Source of the DNA: an uncultured Streptococcus sp.
GTDB taxonomy: Bacteria > Bacillota > Bacilli > Lactobacillales > Streptococcaceae
Direction of reading: 5' to 3'
Assembly: GCF_938020365.1 (NCBI RefSeq)
Contig: NZ_CALIIB010000090.1
Location: 1 to 9,495 of the forward strand
DNA length: 9,495 bases
Position numbers and translations under genes: made by a program
Part shown: piece after piece, positions 1 through 6,392 of the stretch
Layout: each line of letters opens with the position of its first letter
How positions within the stretch are numbered: the stretch's first letter is position 1
Notes under the pieces: generated by a model
What the model was told of the DNA's origin: nothing
Seen by the model: only the letters and a program-made list of their open reading frames with translations
The model's database searches: none

Positions 1-408
1 GCAAATATCCGTCAAGACTCCAGTCAAAATGACCGTATCTACCTTTCTTTCCCGCAACCGAATATCTAAATCCGTGCCAGAAAAAGCAGAATAATGGCGT
101 TTATCCATCCAAAAGACCCGAGAGTCTGCTTGATGCTTGTCATAAAAATCAGCCAAAGGACCATAAAGATTGCGACCGCTAGTCCCTTTGATATTATGAG
201 GCGGAAACAGCTTGCTTTCAGGATGAAAGGCATCATTCTCATCATGAGCATCAATAGCAAAGAAGATATAGTCGCCTCGATCAAAAGCTGCCTCGGTCAC
301 TTGGGCAATGGCTTCAGAAATCGCCTGAGCCGGCGCTCCTGCGGTCAACTTGCCCTCATCTGCAACAAAATCAACTGTATAATCAATGGAAATCAGTGCT
401 TTAGCCAT
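1..408 (-). CDS. pncA: Nicotinamidase (isochorismatase-like cysteine hydrolase), 3' end cut by window edge
   Basis: Hydrolyses nicotinamide to nicotinate and ammonia in the cytoplasm, feeding NAD salvage. The 136 codons present begin MAKALISIDYTVDFV and end at ILTGVLTDIC. Seen: D9 in the first beta strand, a metal site of D53 and H55 (AIDAHDE), E64 and H71 (LFPPHN), K103 (MDKRHYSAF) and C136, the last codon in the window. D9, K103 and C136 fit the catalytic triad of the family, and the numbering matches my recollection of the pneumococcal nicotinamidase. The missing part should be roughly 50 residues. The ATG shares its A with the codY stop (TAATG). The ribosome binding site, GAGGG, lies inside the last codY codons, and no separate promoter is visible, so co-transcription with codY and translational coupling are inferred. 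Another cysteine hydrolase of the superfamily is possible, but the full residue set favours nicotinamidase. Confidence 0.9.
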   Translation of the reverse strand, partial: MAKALISIDYTVDFVADEGKLTAGAPAQAISEAIAQVTEAAFDRGDYIFFAIDAHDENDAFHPESKLFPPHNIKGTSGRNLYGPLADFYDKHQADSRVFWMDKRHYSAFSGTDLDIRLRERKVDTVILTGVLTDIC

Positions 409-1196
409 TAATAGTCCCTCTTTTTAATTTCCTCAAAAACATCTGGAATCAGTACTTTCAGATAAGTTCCCTTCATCCCCAGCGAGCGGCTTTCAATAAT
501 CCCCGCACTTTCCAGCTTGCGCAAGGCATTGACAATCACTGAACGGGTAATCCCGATGCGGTCAGCAATGACAGAAGCCGTCAGTTGTCCTTCATTGCCA
601 TTGAGCTCGCCCAGAATAGCTGAAACGGCTCTTAGCTCTGAGTAAGACAGGGTATTAACCGCCATGGTCACAGCTGTCCGGCGACGGATGTTCTTCTCGT
701 CCTCTTCCCGCTGGAAGTTAAGCAGCTGGATACCGACCACTGTGCTGGCAATCTCAACCAGAATCAAATCGTCATCCAAAAATTCCTTGTCATTACGCCA
801 GATAATCAATGAGCCTAAGCGAATCCCTGAAACATGAATCGGCGCGATAGTAGTCAAACCATCTGGAAATTCATCCTTGGTTTCCACTGGGAAAATGGTC
901 AAATCGTGAGTTACAGGCAGATTGGCCTCTGTCTCATACACCATGTTTGCTTCTTGGACATATTCTTTGGGGAATGTCTTGTCTTGGAAAAAGGCTTCTA
1001 CACGATCATTATTTGTCTTGTAGCGCATGAAATAGCCCAAAAGACGGCCCTTGCTGTTGATGATGCAGGCATTGCAATGAATAATATCAGCAAGCTGGCG
1101 AGTGATCGCATTGTAAGGAAGTTCCTCCTGAAGTTGCTCCTCTGAACGTTTCAAGATAGAAGTAATCTTCCTTGTTTTTTCTAATAGTTTTGCCAT
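408..1196 (-). CDS. codY: GTP-/branched-chain-amino-acid-type global transcriptional regulator CodY
   Basis: A cytoplasmic DNA-binding repressor that senses nutrient state; in streptococci and lactococci CodY is known to respond to branched-chain amino acids. The 262 residues are full length for the family. Residues about 1-155 form the GAF-like ligand domain (LLEKTRKITSIL start, ADIIHCNACI, TTIAPIHVSGIRLGSLIIWR). After a helical linker (about 155-180), the C-terminal winged helix-turn-helix contains the recognition stretch ADRIGITRSVIVNALRKLES (211-230), nearly invariant in CodY. The start at 1196 is supported by GAGG seven bases upstream. Another ATG at 1198-1200 is out of frame, only three bases from the GAGG, and opens a frame of under 40 codons, so it is not the start. 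The gene has its own promoter (TTGAAA-17-TACAAT) with a CodY box against the -35, which suggests autorepression. pncA follows with a one-base overlap. Confidence 0.97.
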   Translation of the reverse strand: MAKLLEKTRKITSILKRSEEQLQEELPYNAITRQLADIIHCNACIINSKGRLLGYFMRYKTNNDRVEAFFQDKTFPKEYVQEANMVYETEANLPVTHDLTIFPVETKDEFPDGLTTIAPIHVSGIRLGSLIIWRNDKEFLDDDLILVEIASTVVGIQLLNFQREEDEKNIRRRTAVTMAVNTLSYSELRAVSAILGELNGNEGQLTASVIADRIGITRSVIVNALRKLESAGIIESRSLGMKGTYLKVLIPDVFEEIKKRDY

Positions 1197-1223
1197 ACAT
1201 TTACCTCGTATTTAGTCTCCTTG

Positions 1224-1252
1224 ATTGTATCATAATCGACCGAAATTTTCAA
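1224..1252 (-). promoter_or_regulatory. codY promoter (SigA type, extended -10)
   Basis: On the minus strand, -35 TTGAAA (1247-1252) is followed by a 17-base spacer and TACAAT (1224-1229) with an upstream TG (TGATACAAT). The -10 ends 27 bases before the codY ATG, leaving a short leader that holds the ribosome binding site. This is the only good promoter I see between the alaA terminators and codY, so it probably drives codY-pncA. Predicted from sequence only. Confidence 0.8.
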
Positions 1253-1253
1253 T

Positions 1254-1268
1254 AATTATCTGAAAATT
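1254..1268. promoter_or_regulatory. CodY box at the codY promoter
   Basis: AATTATCTGAAAATT matches the established CodY consensus AATTTTCWGAAAATT at 14 of 15 positions; only position 5 differs. On the minus strand it ends one base upstream of the codY -35. A second, poorer match (11 of 15) at 1244-1258 overlaps it by five bases and covers the -35. CodY is known to use overlapping 15-base motifs. Bound CodY here should block RNA polymerase, giving negative autoregulation of codY and pncA. Confidence 0.8.
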
Positions 1269-1276
1269 GTGTATTG

Positions 1277-1326
1277 AAAAAAAATTCGCTACAATTCTGA
1301 AAGATTCAGAATTTAATGATAGCGAA
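1277..1326 (-). terminator. Second (distal) intrinsic terminator downstream of alaA
   Basis: The arms are TTCGCTA (1285-1291) with TAGCGAA (1320-1326), and inside them a perfect 9-bp inverted repeat AATTCTGAA / TTCAGAATT (1293-1301 and 1305-1313) around AGA. One base (1292) faces six (1314-1319) in an asymmetric internal loop. Read on the minus strand, the hairpin ends directly in eight T residues (1277-1284 complement). The plus strand has no T-tract. The inner 21-bp palindrome could also be a protein-binding site. Confidence 0.65.
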
Positions 1327-1341
1327 AAAAATCACTTCATC

Positions 1342-1390
1342 AAAAAAACCATTTAAAACAATTCTAAGACGAATTTGTTTTAAACGGTTT
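1342..1390 (-). terminator. Intrinsic terminator of alaA
   Basis: A hairpin of about 18 bp (1346-1364 with 1371-1390, one A-C mismatch and one bulged base) with a six-base loop. On the minus strand it runs into TTTTTTT. It begins 18 bases after the alaA stop codon. The stem is AT-rich but long, which suits a terminator for alaA that insulates codY. Confidence 0.8.
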
Positions 1391-1408
1391 ATGACTTGTA
1401 TTTTATGC

Positions 1409-2623
1409 TTATCTGCGGTATTGGCGCAGGAAGCGCGTCATTTTTTCTTGGATCTGAGCTAACTCATCTACCCGAGGCAGATAAACGATTCGGAAATGAT
1501 CTGGATCCTTCCAGTTAAAGCCTCGTCCATGGACAAGGAGGACTTTTTCCTGCTTGAGGAAATCCAAGACAAACTGCTCATCATCATCGATACGGTACAT
1601 TTCTCGATCAATCTTCGGGAAGATGTAAAGACCCGCCTTAGGTTTGACTGCAGACAAACCTGGAATATCTTGAATGGCATTGTAAATGAAGTTTCTTTGT
1701 TCATAGATACGACCGCCTGGCAAAAGCAATTCATCCACCGACTGGTGACCTCCAAGCGATGTTTGCACAACCTGCTGGGCCAAGACGTTGGAGCACAAGC
1801 GCATATTGGAAAGCATATTAAGGCCTTCGATATAGCCCTTGACATGTGTCTTAGGTCCAGACAAGACCATCCAGCCAACTCGGAAGCCAGCGATACGGTG
1901 GGACTTAGACAGACCATTCATGCTGACACAAAAGACATCTGGAGCTAGGCTTGCCACAGGCGTATGCACATGCCCATCCATCACCATACGGTCATAAATT
2001 TCATCCGCAAAGATAATAAGATTGTTCTGGCGAGCAATTTCCACAATTTCTAGCAAAAGTTCCTTAGGATAAAGTGCTCCCGTTGGATTGTTAGGATTGA
2101 TGATAATGATAGCCTTAGTATTAGAAGTGATTTTTGACTTGATGTCATCAATATCTGGATACCATTCCGCCTGCTCATCACAGACATAATGAACAGCATT
2201 CCCACCAGCAAGACTAACTGCAGCCGTCCAGAGCGGGTAGTCCGGCATTGGTACTAGGACCTCATCTCCATCATCCAAGAGTCCCTGCATAGACATAACA
2301 ATCAGCTCGCTGACTCCATTTCCAAGGTAAATATCATCGATATCAACATTAGGGAAATTTCTGAGCTGGCAATACTGCATAATGGCCTTACGGGCTGAGA
2401 AAATCCCCTTAGAATCAGAGTAGCCCTCACTATCACGCGCATTCATAATCAAATCATGAATGACCTCGTCTGGAGCAGTAAAGCCAAATTCAGCTGGATT
2501 TCCTGTGTTCAGGCGGAGAATTTTCTCTCCATTAGCCCGCATCCGCATCGCTTCATCCAAAACCGGTCCACGAATATCATAGGCTACATGCTCCAGTTTG
2601 CTGGACTTATTAAATTCTTTCAT
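1409..2623 (-). CDS. alaA: PLP-dependent alanine aminotransferase, AlaA family
   Basis: A cytoplasmic class I/II aminotransferase, most likely interconverting pyruvate plus glutamate with alanine plus 2-oxoglutarate. Its 404 residues fit the family length, and long stretches read like Escherichia coli AlaA as I recall it (SSKLE opening, DIRGPVL, GYSDSKG, GNGVSELIV, PDYPLWTAAVSL). Visible PLP-site residues: Y129 in the PDYPLW motif, N179 in NPNNPTG (176-182), D207 and Y210 in FADEIYD, the Schiff-base lysine K240 in NGLSKSHRIAGFR, and R248; R378 in DHFRIVYLP would bind the substrate carboxylate. The ATG follows GAGGA at good spacing, and the promoter is close to ideal. Two terminators follow, so this is a single-gene unit. 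Many genomes label this protein only as aminotransferase or as AspC-like; alanine as preferred product is inferred from similarity. Confidence 0.9.
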   Translation of the reverse strand: MKEFNKSSKLEHVAYDIRGPVLDEAMRMRANGEKILRLNTGNPAEFGFTAPDEVIHDLIMNARDSEGYSDSKGIFSARKAIMQYCQLRNFPNVDIDDIYLGNGVSELIVMSMQGLLDDGDEVLVPMPDYPLWTAAVSLAGGNAVHYVCDEQAEWYPDIDDIKSKITSNTKAIIIINPNNPTGALYPKELLLEIVEIARQNNLIIFADEIYDRMVMDGHVHTPVASLAPDVFCVSMNGLSKSHRIAGFRVGWMVLSGPKTHVKGYIEGLNMLSNMRLCSNVLAQQVVQTSLGGHQSVDELLLPGGRIYEQRNFIYNAIQDIPGLSAVKPKAGLYIFPKIDREMYRIDDDEQFVLDFLKQEKVLLVHGRGFNWKDPDHFRIVYLPRVDELAQIQEKMTRFLRQYRR

Positions 2624-2654
2624 CCTATTTTCCTCAATTCATCTGAATGATTTT

Positions 2655-2683
2655 ATTATACCATCAGAAAAAAAGATTGACAA
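2655..2683 (-). promoter_or_regulatory. alaA promoter (SigA type, extended -10)
   Basis: Minus strand: TTGTCA (2678-2683), a 17-base spacer, then TATAAT (2655-2660) preceded by TGG, making an extended -10. This is the best-matching promoter in the window, 31 bases upstream of the alaA start, so expression is probably strong or constitutive. I see no good CodY box on it. Confidence 0.85.
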
Positions 2684-2793
2684 TCAGGAAGAATTTGGGA
2701 AAGCTCCTTTCAACTAAAATAGGGCTTATAATTTAGGAAAATACACTAATTCATCAAAATAATTTCACTTGATTTCTGAATTTCATTTGCAGC

Positions 2794-2822
2794 TTTACTT
2801 TTTTTCTGAAAAGGTTTACAAT
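2794..2822 (+). promoter_or_regulatory. Likely promoter of the usp gene
   Basis: TTTACT (2794-2799), a 17-base spacer, and TACAAT (2817-2822). The -35 is weak. The spacer carries the symmetric core TTTTCTGAAAA, an 11 of 15 match to the CodY box over 2800-2814. A TATAAT further upstream at 2727-2732 has no matching -35 and is a less likely alternative. Confidence 0.5.
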
Positions 2823-2843
2823 ATAAGTGAAGATATAAGAAAC

Positions 2844-2860
2844 TCGAATCTAAGATTCGA
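2844..2860. repeat. Inverted repeat in the usp leader
   Basis: Seven-base arms TCGAATC and GATTCGA around TAA, in the untranslated leader just before the usp ribosome binding site. It is too short and lacks a T-tract, so it is not a terminator. It could be an operator or a small leader hairpin; no function is assigned. Confidence 0.5.
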
Positions 2861-2880
2861 CAAAAGATGGAGGTAGCTTT

Positions 2881-3336
2881 ATGACTCAACAAAAATATGA
2901 AAATATCATGGTCGCTGTTGACGGCTCTCGCGAAGCAGAACTCGCTTTTGAAAAAGGTGTTAATGTAGCGCTGAGAAATGCTTCTCGTTTGACAATTGCT
3001 CATGTGATTGATACACGAGCTCTCCAAAGCGTCTCAACCTTTGACGCCGAGGTCTACGAAGACCTCCAAGAAGAAGCACAAAAGTTGATGACAGAGTACA
3101 AGGAAAAGGCGCAAAAAGCAGGGGTCAAATACGTTGATGTCGTCATTGAATTGGGCAATCCCAAAACCCTCCTGTCAACTGACATTCCTGACGAACACAA
3201 GGTTGATTTGATTATGGTCGGAGCTACTGGTCTCAATGCCTTTGAACGCCTCCTAGTCGGCTCATCATCTGAATATATCCTCCGCCACGCTAAAGTGGAC
3301 TTACTGGTCGTTCGTGACAAAGAAAAAACATTCTAA
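2881..3336 (+). CDS. Universal stress protein, UspA family (ATP-binding type)
   Basis: A small cytoplasmic single-domain Usp protein of 151 residues, normal for the family. It opens with the first beta strand and its Asp (NIMVAVDGSREAELAFEKG, D14) and carries the nucleotide motif G-x2-G-x9-G-S as GATG (114-117), nine residues, then GS (127-128). This is the ATP-binding class, as in MJ0577, rather than the UspA class lacking the motif. The C-terminal strand is VDLLVVRD. Members usually dimerise and modulate survival under stress or starvation, but the precise role here is unknown. The ATG is preceded by GGAGG with a seven-base gap. It is transcribed divergently from alaA, with no partner gene downstream, and ends at a strong terminator shared with uvrA. 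A CodY-like core in its promoter and an inverted repeat in its leader suggest regulation. Confidence 0.95.
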   Translation: MTQQKYENIMVAVDGSREAELAFEKGVNVALRNASRLTIAHVIDTRALQSVSTFDAEVYEDLQEEAQKLMTEYKEKAQKAGVKYVDVVIELGNPKTLLSTDIPDEHKVDLIMVGATGLNAFERLLVGSSSEYILRHAKVDLLVVRDKEKTF

Positions 3337-3344
3337 ACCCACCA

Positions 3345-3373
3345 GGTAAGCAGTTCTAATGCCCTGCTTCACC
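3345..3373 (+). other. Small hairpin in the usp 3' untranslated region
   Basis: GGTAAGCAG can pair with CTGCTTCACC with one bulged C and a ten-base loop, just after the usp stop codon. No T-tract follows, so it does not look like a terminator itself; the real terminator lies 15 bases further on. It might protect the transcript 3' end, or be chance. Confidence 0.3.
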
Positions 3374-3387
3374 CATAAATGCAAGTT

Positions 3388-3422
3388 AAAATCCCTCATT
3401 AGGTTAGCCTAGTGAGGGATTT
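3388..3422. terminator. Bidirectional intrinsic terminator between usp and uvrA
   Basis: Near-perfect 15-bp arms (AAATCCCTCATTAGG with CCTAGTGAGGGATTT, one position able to form G-U in one direction) around a TTAG loop. T-rich tracts lie on both sides (TTTGTGTTTT on plus, TTTTAACTT on minus). It sits between two converging genes and should stop both. Confidence 0.9.
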
Positions 3423-3444
3423 GTGTTTTAGAACGATAAAAATC

Positions 3445-6279
3445 TTATTTCAGCTTGCCTTTCAAATACTGACCAGTATAGCTGGCTGGATTGGCTGCGA
3501 CTTCCTCTGGTGTACCTGTCGCAATGATCGTTCCACCACCGACACCACCTTCCGGTCCTAGGTCGATGATATGGTCTGCCGTTTTGATAACGTCCAGATT
3601 GTGCTCAATGACGAGGACCGTATTGCCATCATCCACAAAGCGTGATAGCACATGAAGAAGCTTGGCAATATCCTCAGAATGCAGACCCGTGGTCGGCTCA
3701 TCCAAGATATAGAAGGACTTACCAGTCGAGCGCTTGTGAAGCTCGCTGGCCAGCTTCATCCGCTGGGCTTCACCACCCGACAAGGTTGTGGCTGGCTGCC
3801 CTAGAGTCACATATCCTAGTCCCACATCCTTGATTGTCTGGAGTTTGCGAGCAATCTTGGGAATGTGCTGGAAGAATTCTACCGCATCATTGACCGTCAT
3901 GTCCAGAACCTGAGCGATATTCTTCTCCTTGTAGTGGACTTCCAGAGTTTCACTATTATAGCGGGTGCCGTGGCAGACCTCACAGGCCACATAGACGTCA
4001 GGCAGGAAGTGCATCTCAATCTTGATAATTCCATCACCCGAGCAGGCCTCACAGCGGCCACCCTTGACATTAAAACTGAAACGTCCTTTCTTGTAGCCGC
4101 GAATCTTGGCTTCATTGGTCTTGGCAAAAAGATCACGAATATCGTCAAAGACTCCAGTATAAGTGGCCGGATTAGAGCGCGGTGTCCGCCCAATCGGACT
4201 TTGGTCAATATCAATCAGTCGATCCACATGCTCAATGCCGCGGATTTTCTTGAACTTACCTGGCTTGGCAGAATTGCGATTGAGTTTTTGAGCAATGGCC
4301 TTTTTAAGGATAGAATTGACCAGCGTTGACTTACCAGATCCAGAAACTCCAGTCACAGCGATGAATTTGCCCAAGGGGAATTTAGCTGAGATATTCTGCA
4401 GATTATTTTCCTGAGCCCCAGTCACTTCGATAAAGCGGCCAGTGCCGACACGGCGGTCCAGCGGTACTGGGATTTCACGTTTACCTGACAGGTATTGCCC
4501 AGTAATAGACTTCTTATTTTTAGCCACTTGTGCAGGAGTACCGGCTGCGACGATTTCTCCACCGAAAACACCGGCTCCTGGTCCCACATCAATCAGCCAG
4601 TCAGCCTCCCGCATGGTGTCCTCATCGTGCTCAACTACGATGAGGGTATTGCCCAGGTCGCGCATCTTCTTGAGGCTGGCAATTAGGCGGTCATTGTCAC
4701 GCTGATGCAAGCCAATAGAGGGCTCGTCCAGGATATAGAGGACACCACTCAAGTTAGAACCAATCTGAGTCGCCAAGCGAATCCGCTGGCTTTCTCCTCC
4801 TGATAGAGTCCCAGCCGAGCGAGACAGGGTCAGGTAATTGAGACCAACATTATTAAGGAAGGTCAGGCGATCATGAATCTCTTTGAGAATAGGCCGCGCA
4901 ATAGTAGCTTCATTGTCAGTCAGACTTAACTTCTCCAACTGTTGCAAGTGATCTGCAATAGACAAGTCTGAAACCTCACCGATGTGCAAGCCGTCTTCGC
5001 CGCCAACCTTGACAGACAAGGCCTGAGGGCTGAGTCGATAACCATGGCAAGCCGCACAAGTCAGCTCATTCATATAAGCCCGCATCTGCGTCCGAGTAAA
5101 ATCACTATTGGTTTCATGGTAGCGACGGTTGATATTGGTGACAACCCCCTCAAAAGGAATGTCAATATCGCGCACGCCACCAAATTCATTTTCATAATGG
5201 AAATGGAACTCCCGCCCATCTGAGCCAAAGAAAATCAATTGCTTCTCTTCCTCCGTCAGCTCCTCAAAAGGCTTGTCCATATCAATGCCAAAGGCTGCCA
5301 TGGCCTGCTCCAGCATCTGCGGATAATAGTTGGAGGAGATGGGATTCCAAGGTGCTAGCGCTCCTTCGCGTAAGGTCTTGCCAGCTTCTGGCACCACCAC
5401 ATCTAGATCCACCTCCAGCTTAACCCCCAGACCATCACAGTCCGGACAGGAGCCAAAAGGCGCATTGAAAGAAAAGAGGCGCGGCTCTAGCTCTGGCACC
5501 GTAAAGCCACAGACTGGGCAGGCATAGTGCTCAGAAAAGAGCAACTCTTGACCATCCATGGTGTCAATCACCACATACCCCTCAGCAATCCTCAGAGCTG
5601 CTTCGACCGAGTCAAAGAGGCGACTGCGCACTCCTTCCTTGATGACAATTCTGTCCACCACAACTTCAATATCATGCTGCTTGCTCTTAGAAAGCTCTGG
5701 CACTTCTGTTACATCGTAGACATCACCATCCACTCGCACTCGGACATAACCGTCTTTCTGAATCTTATCAAAAACGGTCTTATGCTGGCCCTTTTTCTTG
5801 CGAATGACCGGCGCTAAAATCTGCAGCCGCTGACGCTCTGGCAATTCTAGGACCTTGTCGACAATCTGCTCAACAGACGAAGCCTTAATAGCTCCATGTC
5901 CATTGACACAGTAGGGCGTTCCAACACGGGCATAGAGCAGCCGTAGGTAGTCATTGATTTCGGTAGCTGTTCCCACAGTTGAGCGGGGATTTTTGCTGGT
6001 CGTCTTCTGGTCGATGGAAATAGCCGGGCTAAGACCATCTATCGAATCAACATCCGGTTTTTCCATATTGCCCAAAAACTGCCGAGCATAGGCCGACAGA
6101 CTCTCTACATAGCGGCGTTGTCCTTCAGCATAGAGGGTATCAAAAGCTAGGCTGGACTTACCCGAACCAGACAGACCAGTCACTACGACTAGCTTATCTC
6201 GGGGGATTTCTACATCAATATTTTTTAAATTATGAGCTCGCGCTCCATGAATCACAATTTTATCTTGCATCTCTTCCAC
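3445..6279 (-). CDS. uvrA: Excinuclease ABC subunit A (UvrA), DNA damage sensor
   Basis: The damage-recognition ATPase of nucleotide excision repair. As a dimer it scans DNA, loads UvrB at lesions and leaves before UvrC cuts. The 944 residues are normal. It has two ABC ATPase modules: Walker A GLSGSGKSS (35-43), signature LSGGESQR (492-499) and Walker B LYILDEP (514-520); then Walker A GVSGSGKST (644-652), signature LSGGEAQR (833-840) and Walker B FYILDEPTTGLH (856-867). Cysteine pairs lie at 254/257 with 278/281, at 408/411, and at 743/746 with 766/769, the last being the C-terminal zinc finger. The frame opens with GTG (6277-6279), which has AAAGG six bases upstream. An ATG three codons later (6268-6270) would give 941 residues and matches the MQDKIVIHG start I recall for streptococcal relatives, but its spacing is poor. 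The gene is alone on its strand, and I see no LexA/DinR-type box. Confidence 0.97.
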   Translation of the reverse strand: MEEMQDKIVIHGARAHNLKNIDVEIPRDKLVVVTGLSGSGKSSLAFDTLYAEGQRRYVESLSAYARQFLGNMEKPDVDSIDGLSPAISIDQKTTSKNPRSTVGTATEINDYLRLLYARVGTPYCVNGHGAIKASSVEQIVDKVLELPERQRLQILAPVIRKKKGQHKTVFDKIQKDGYVRVRVDGDVYDVTEVPELSKSKQHDIEVVVDRIVIKEGVRSRLFDSVEAALRIAEGYVVIDTMDGQELLFSEHYACPVCGFTVPELEPRLFSFNAPFGSCPDCDGLGVKLEVDLDVVVPEAGKTLREGALAPWNPISSNYYPQMLEQAMAAFGIDMDKPFEELTEEEKQLIFFGSDGREFHFHYENEFGGVRDIDIPFEGVVTNINRRYHETNSDFTRTQMRAYMNELTCAACHGYRLSPQALSVKVGGEDGLHIGEVSDLSIADHLQQLEKLSLTDNEATIARPILKEIHDRLTFLNNVGLNYLTLSRSAGTLSGGESQRIRLATQIGSNLSGVLYILDEPSIGLHQRDNDRLIASLKKMRDLGNTLIVVEHDEDTMREADWLIDVGPGAGVFGGEIVAAGTPAQVAKNKKSITGQYLSGKREIPVPLDRRVGTGRFIEVTGAQENNLQNISAKFPLGKFIAVTGVSGSGKSTLVNSILKKAIAQKLNRNSAKPGKFKKIRGIEHVDRLIDIDQSPIGRTPRSNPATYTGVFDDIRDLFAKTNEAKIRGYKKGRFSFNVKGGRCEACSGDGIIKIEMHFLPDVYVACEVCHGTRYNSETLEVHYKEKNIAQVLDMTVNDAVEFFQHIPKIARKLQTIKDVGLGYVTLGQPATTLSGGEAQRMKLASELHKRSTGKSFYILDEPTTGLHSEDIAKLLHVLSRFVDDGNTVLVIEHNLDVIKTADHIIDLGPEGGVGGGTIIATGTPEEVAANPASYTGQYLKGKLK

Positions 6280-6301
6280 ACTTTACCTTTAAACTTCTTC
6301 T

Positions 6302-6310
6302 ATTATAGCA
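6302..6310 (-). promoter_or_regulatory. uvrA promoter, extended -10
   Basis: Minus strand TGCTATAAT is a full TGn-TATAAT extended -10, 22 bases before the GTG start. No good -35 lies 16-18 bases upstream, which is tolerable with an extended -10. It is divergent from the corA promoter about 45 bases away. Confidence 0.65.
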
Positions 6311-6328
6311 AATTTTTCTGCAAACTTT

Positions 6329-6358
6329 TTCCCAAAAGACTAGAATTTGTAGTATAAT
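6329..6358 (+). promoter_or_regulatory. Probable corA promoter
   Basis: A perfect TATAAT (6353-6358) has a weak TTCCCA (6329-6334) 18 bases upstream. The -10 is 34 bases before the corA ATG. It should drive corA and, by read-through, the DUF1129 gene, since no promoter fits in the 18-base gap between them. Confidence 0.6.
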
Positions 6359-6392
6359 AAGACGGTGCTTATAAACGATTCTAGGAGGAGAT

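Noticed and set aside
66..411. Open frames at the left edge on both strands (66-284 minus, 94-411 plus)
   Set aside because: The minus frame starting at 408 encodes a nicotinamidase with every active-site residue, so these other frames are shadows.
1198..1200. Alternative ATG four bases upstream of the codY start
   Set aside because: It is out of frame with codY, only three bases from the GAGG, and its frame stops in under 40 codons.
1293..1313. Perfect palindrome first read as a stand-alone operator above codY
   Set aside because: Its outer arms TTCGCTA/TAGCGAA and the T8 run on the minus strand make an intrinsic terminator the simpler explanation, although an operator role is not excluded.
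1496..1948. 150-codon open frame opposite alaA
   Set aside because: It lies wholly antisense to a clear aminotransferase gene, has no ribosome binding site or recognisable motif, and its protein looks like a shadow of the real frame.
3865..4329. 154-codon open frame opposite uvrA
   Set aside because: It is antisense to the conserved second ATPase module of UvrA, with no ribosome binding site and no family resemblance.
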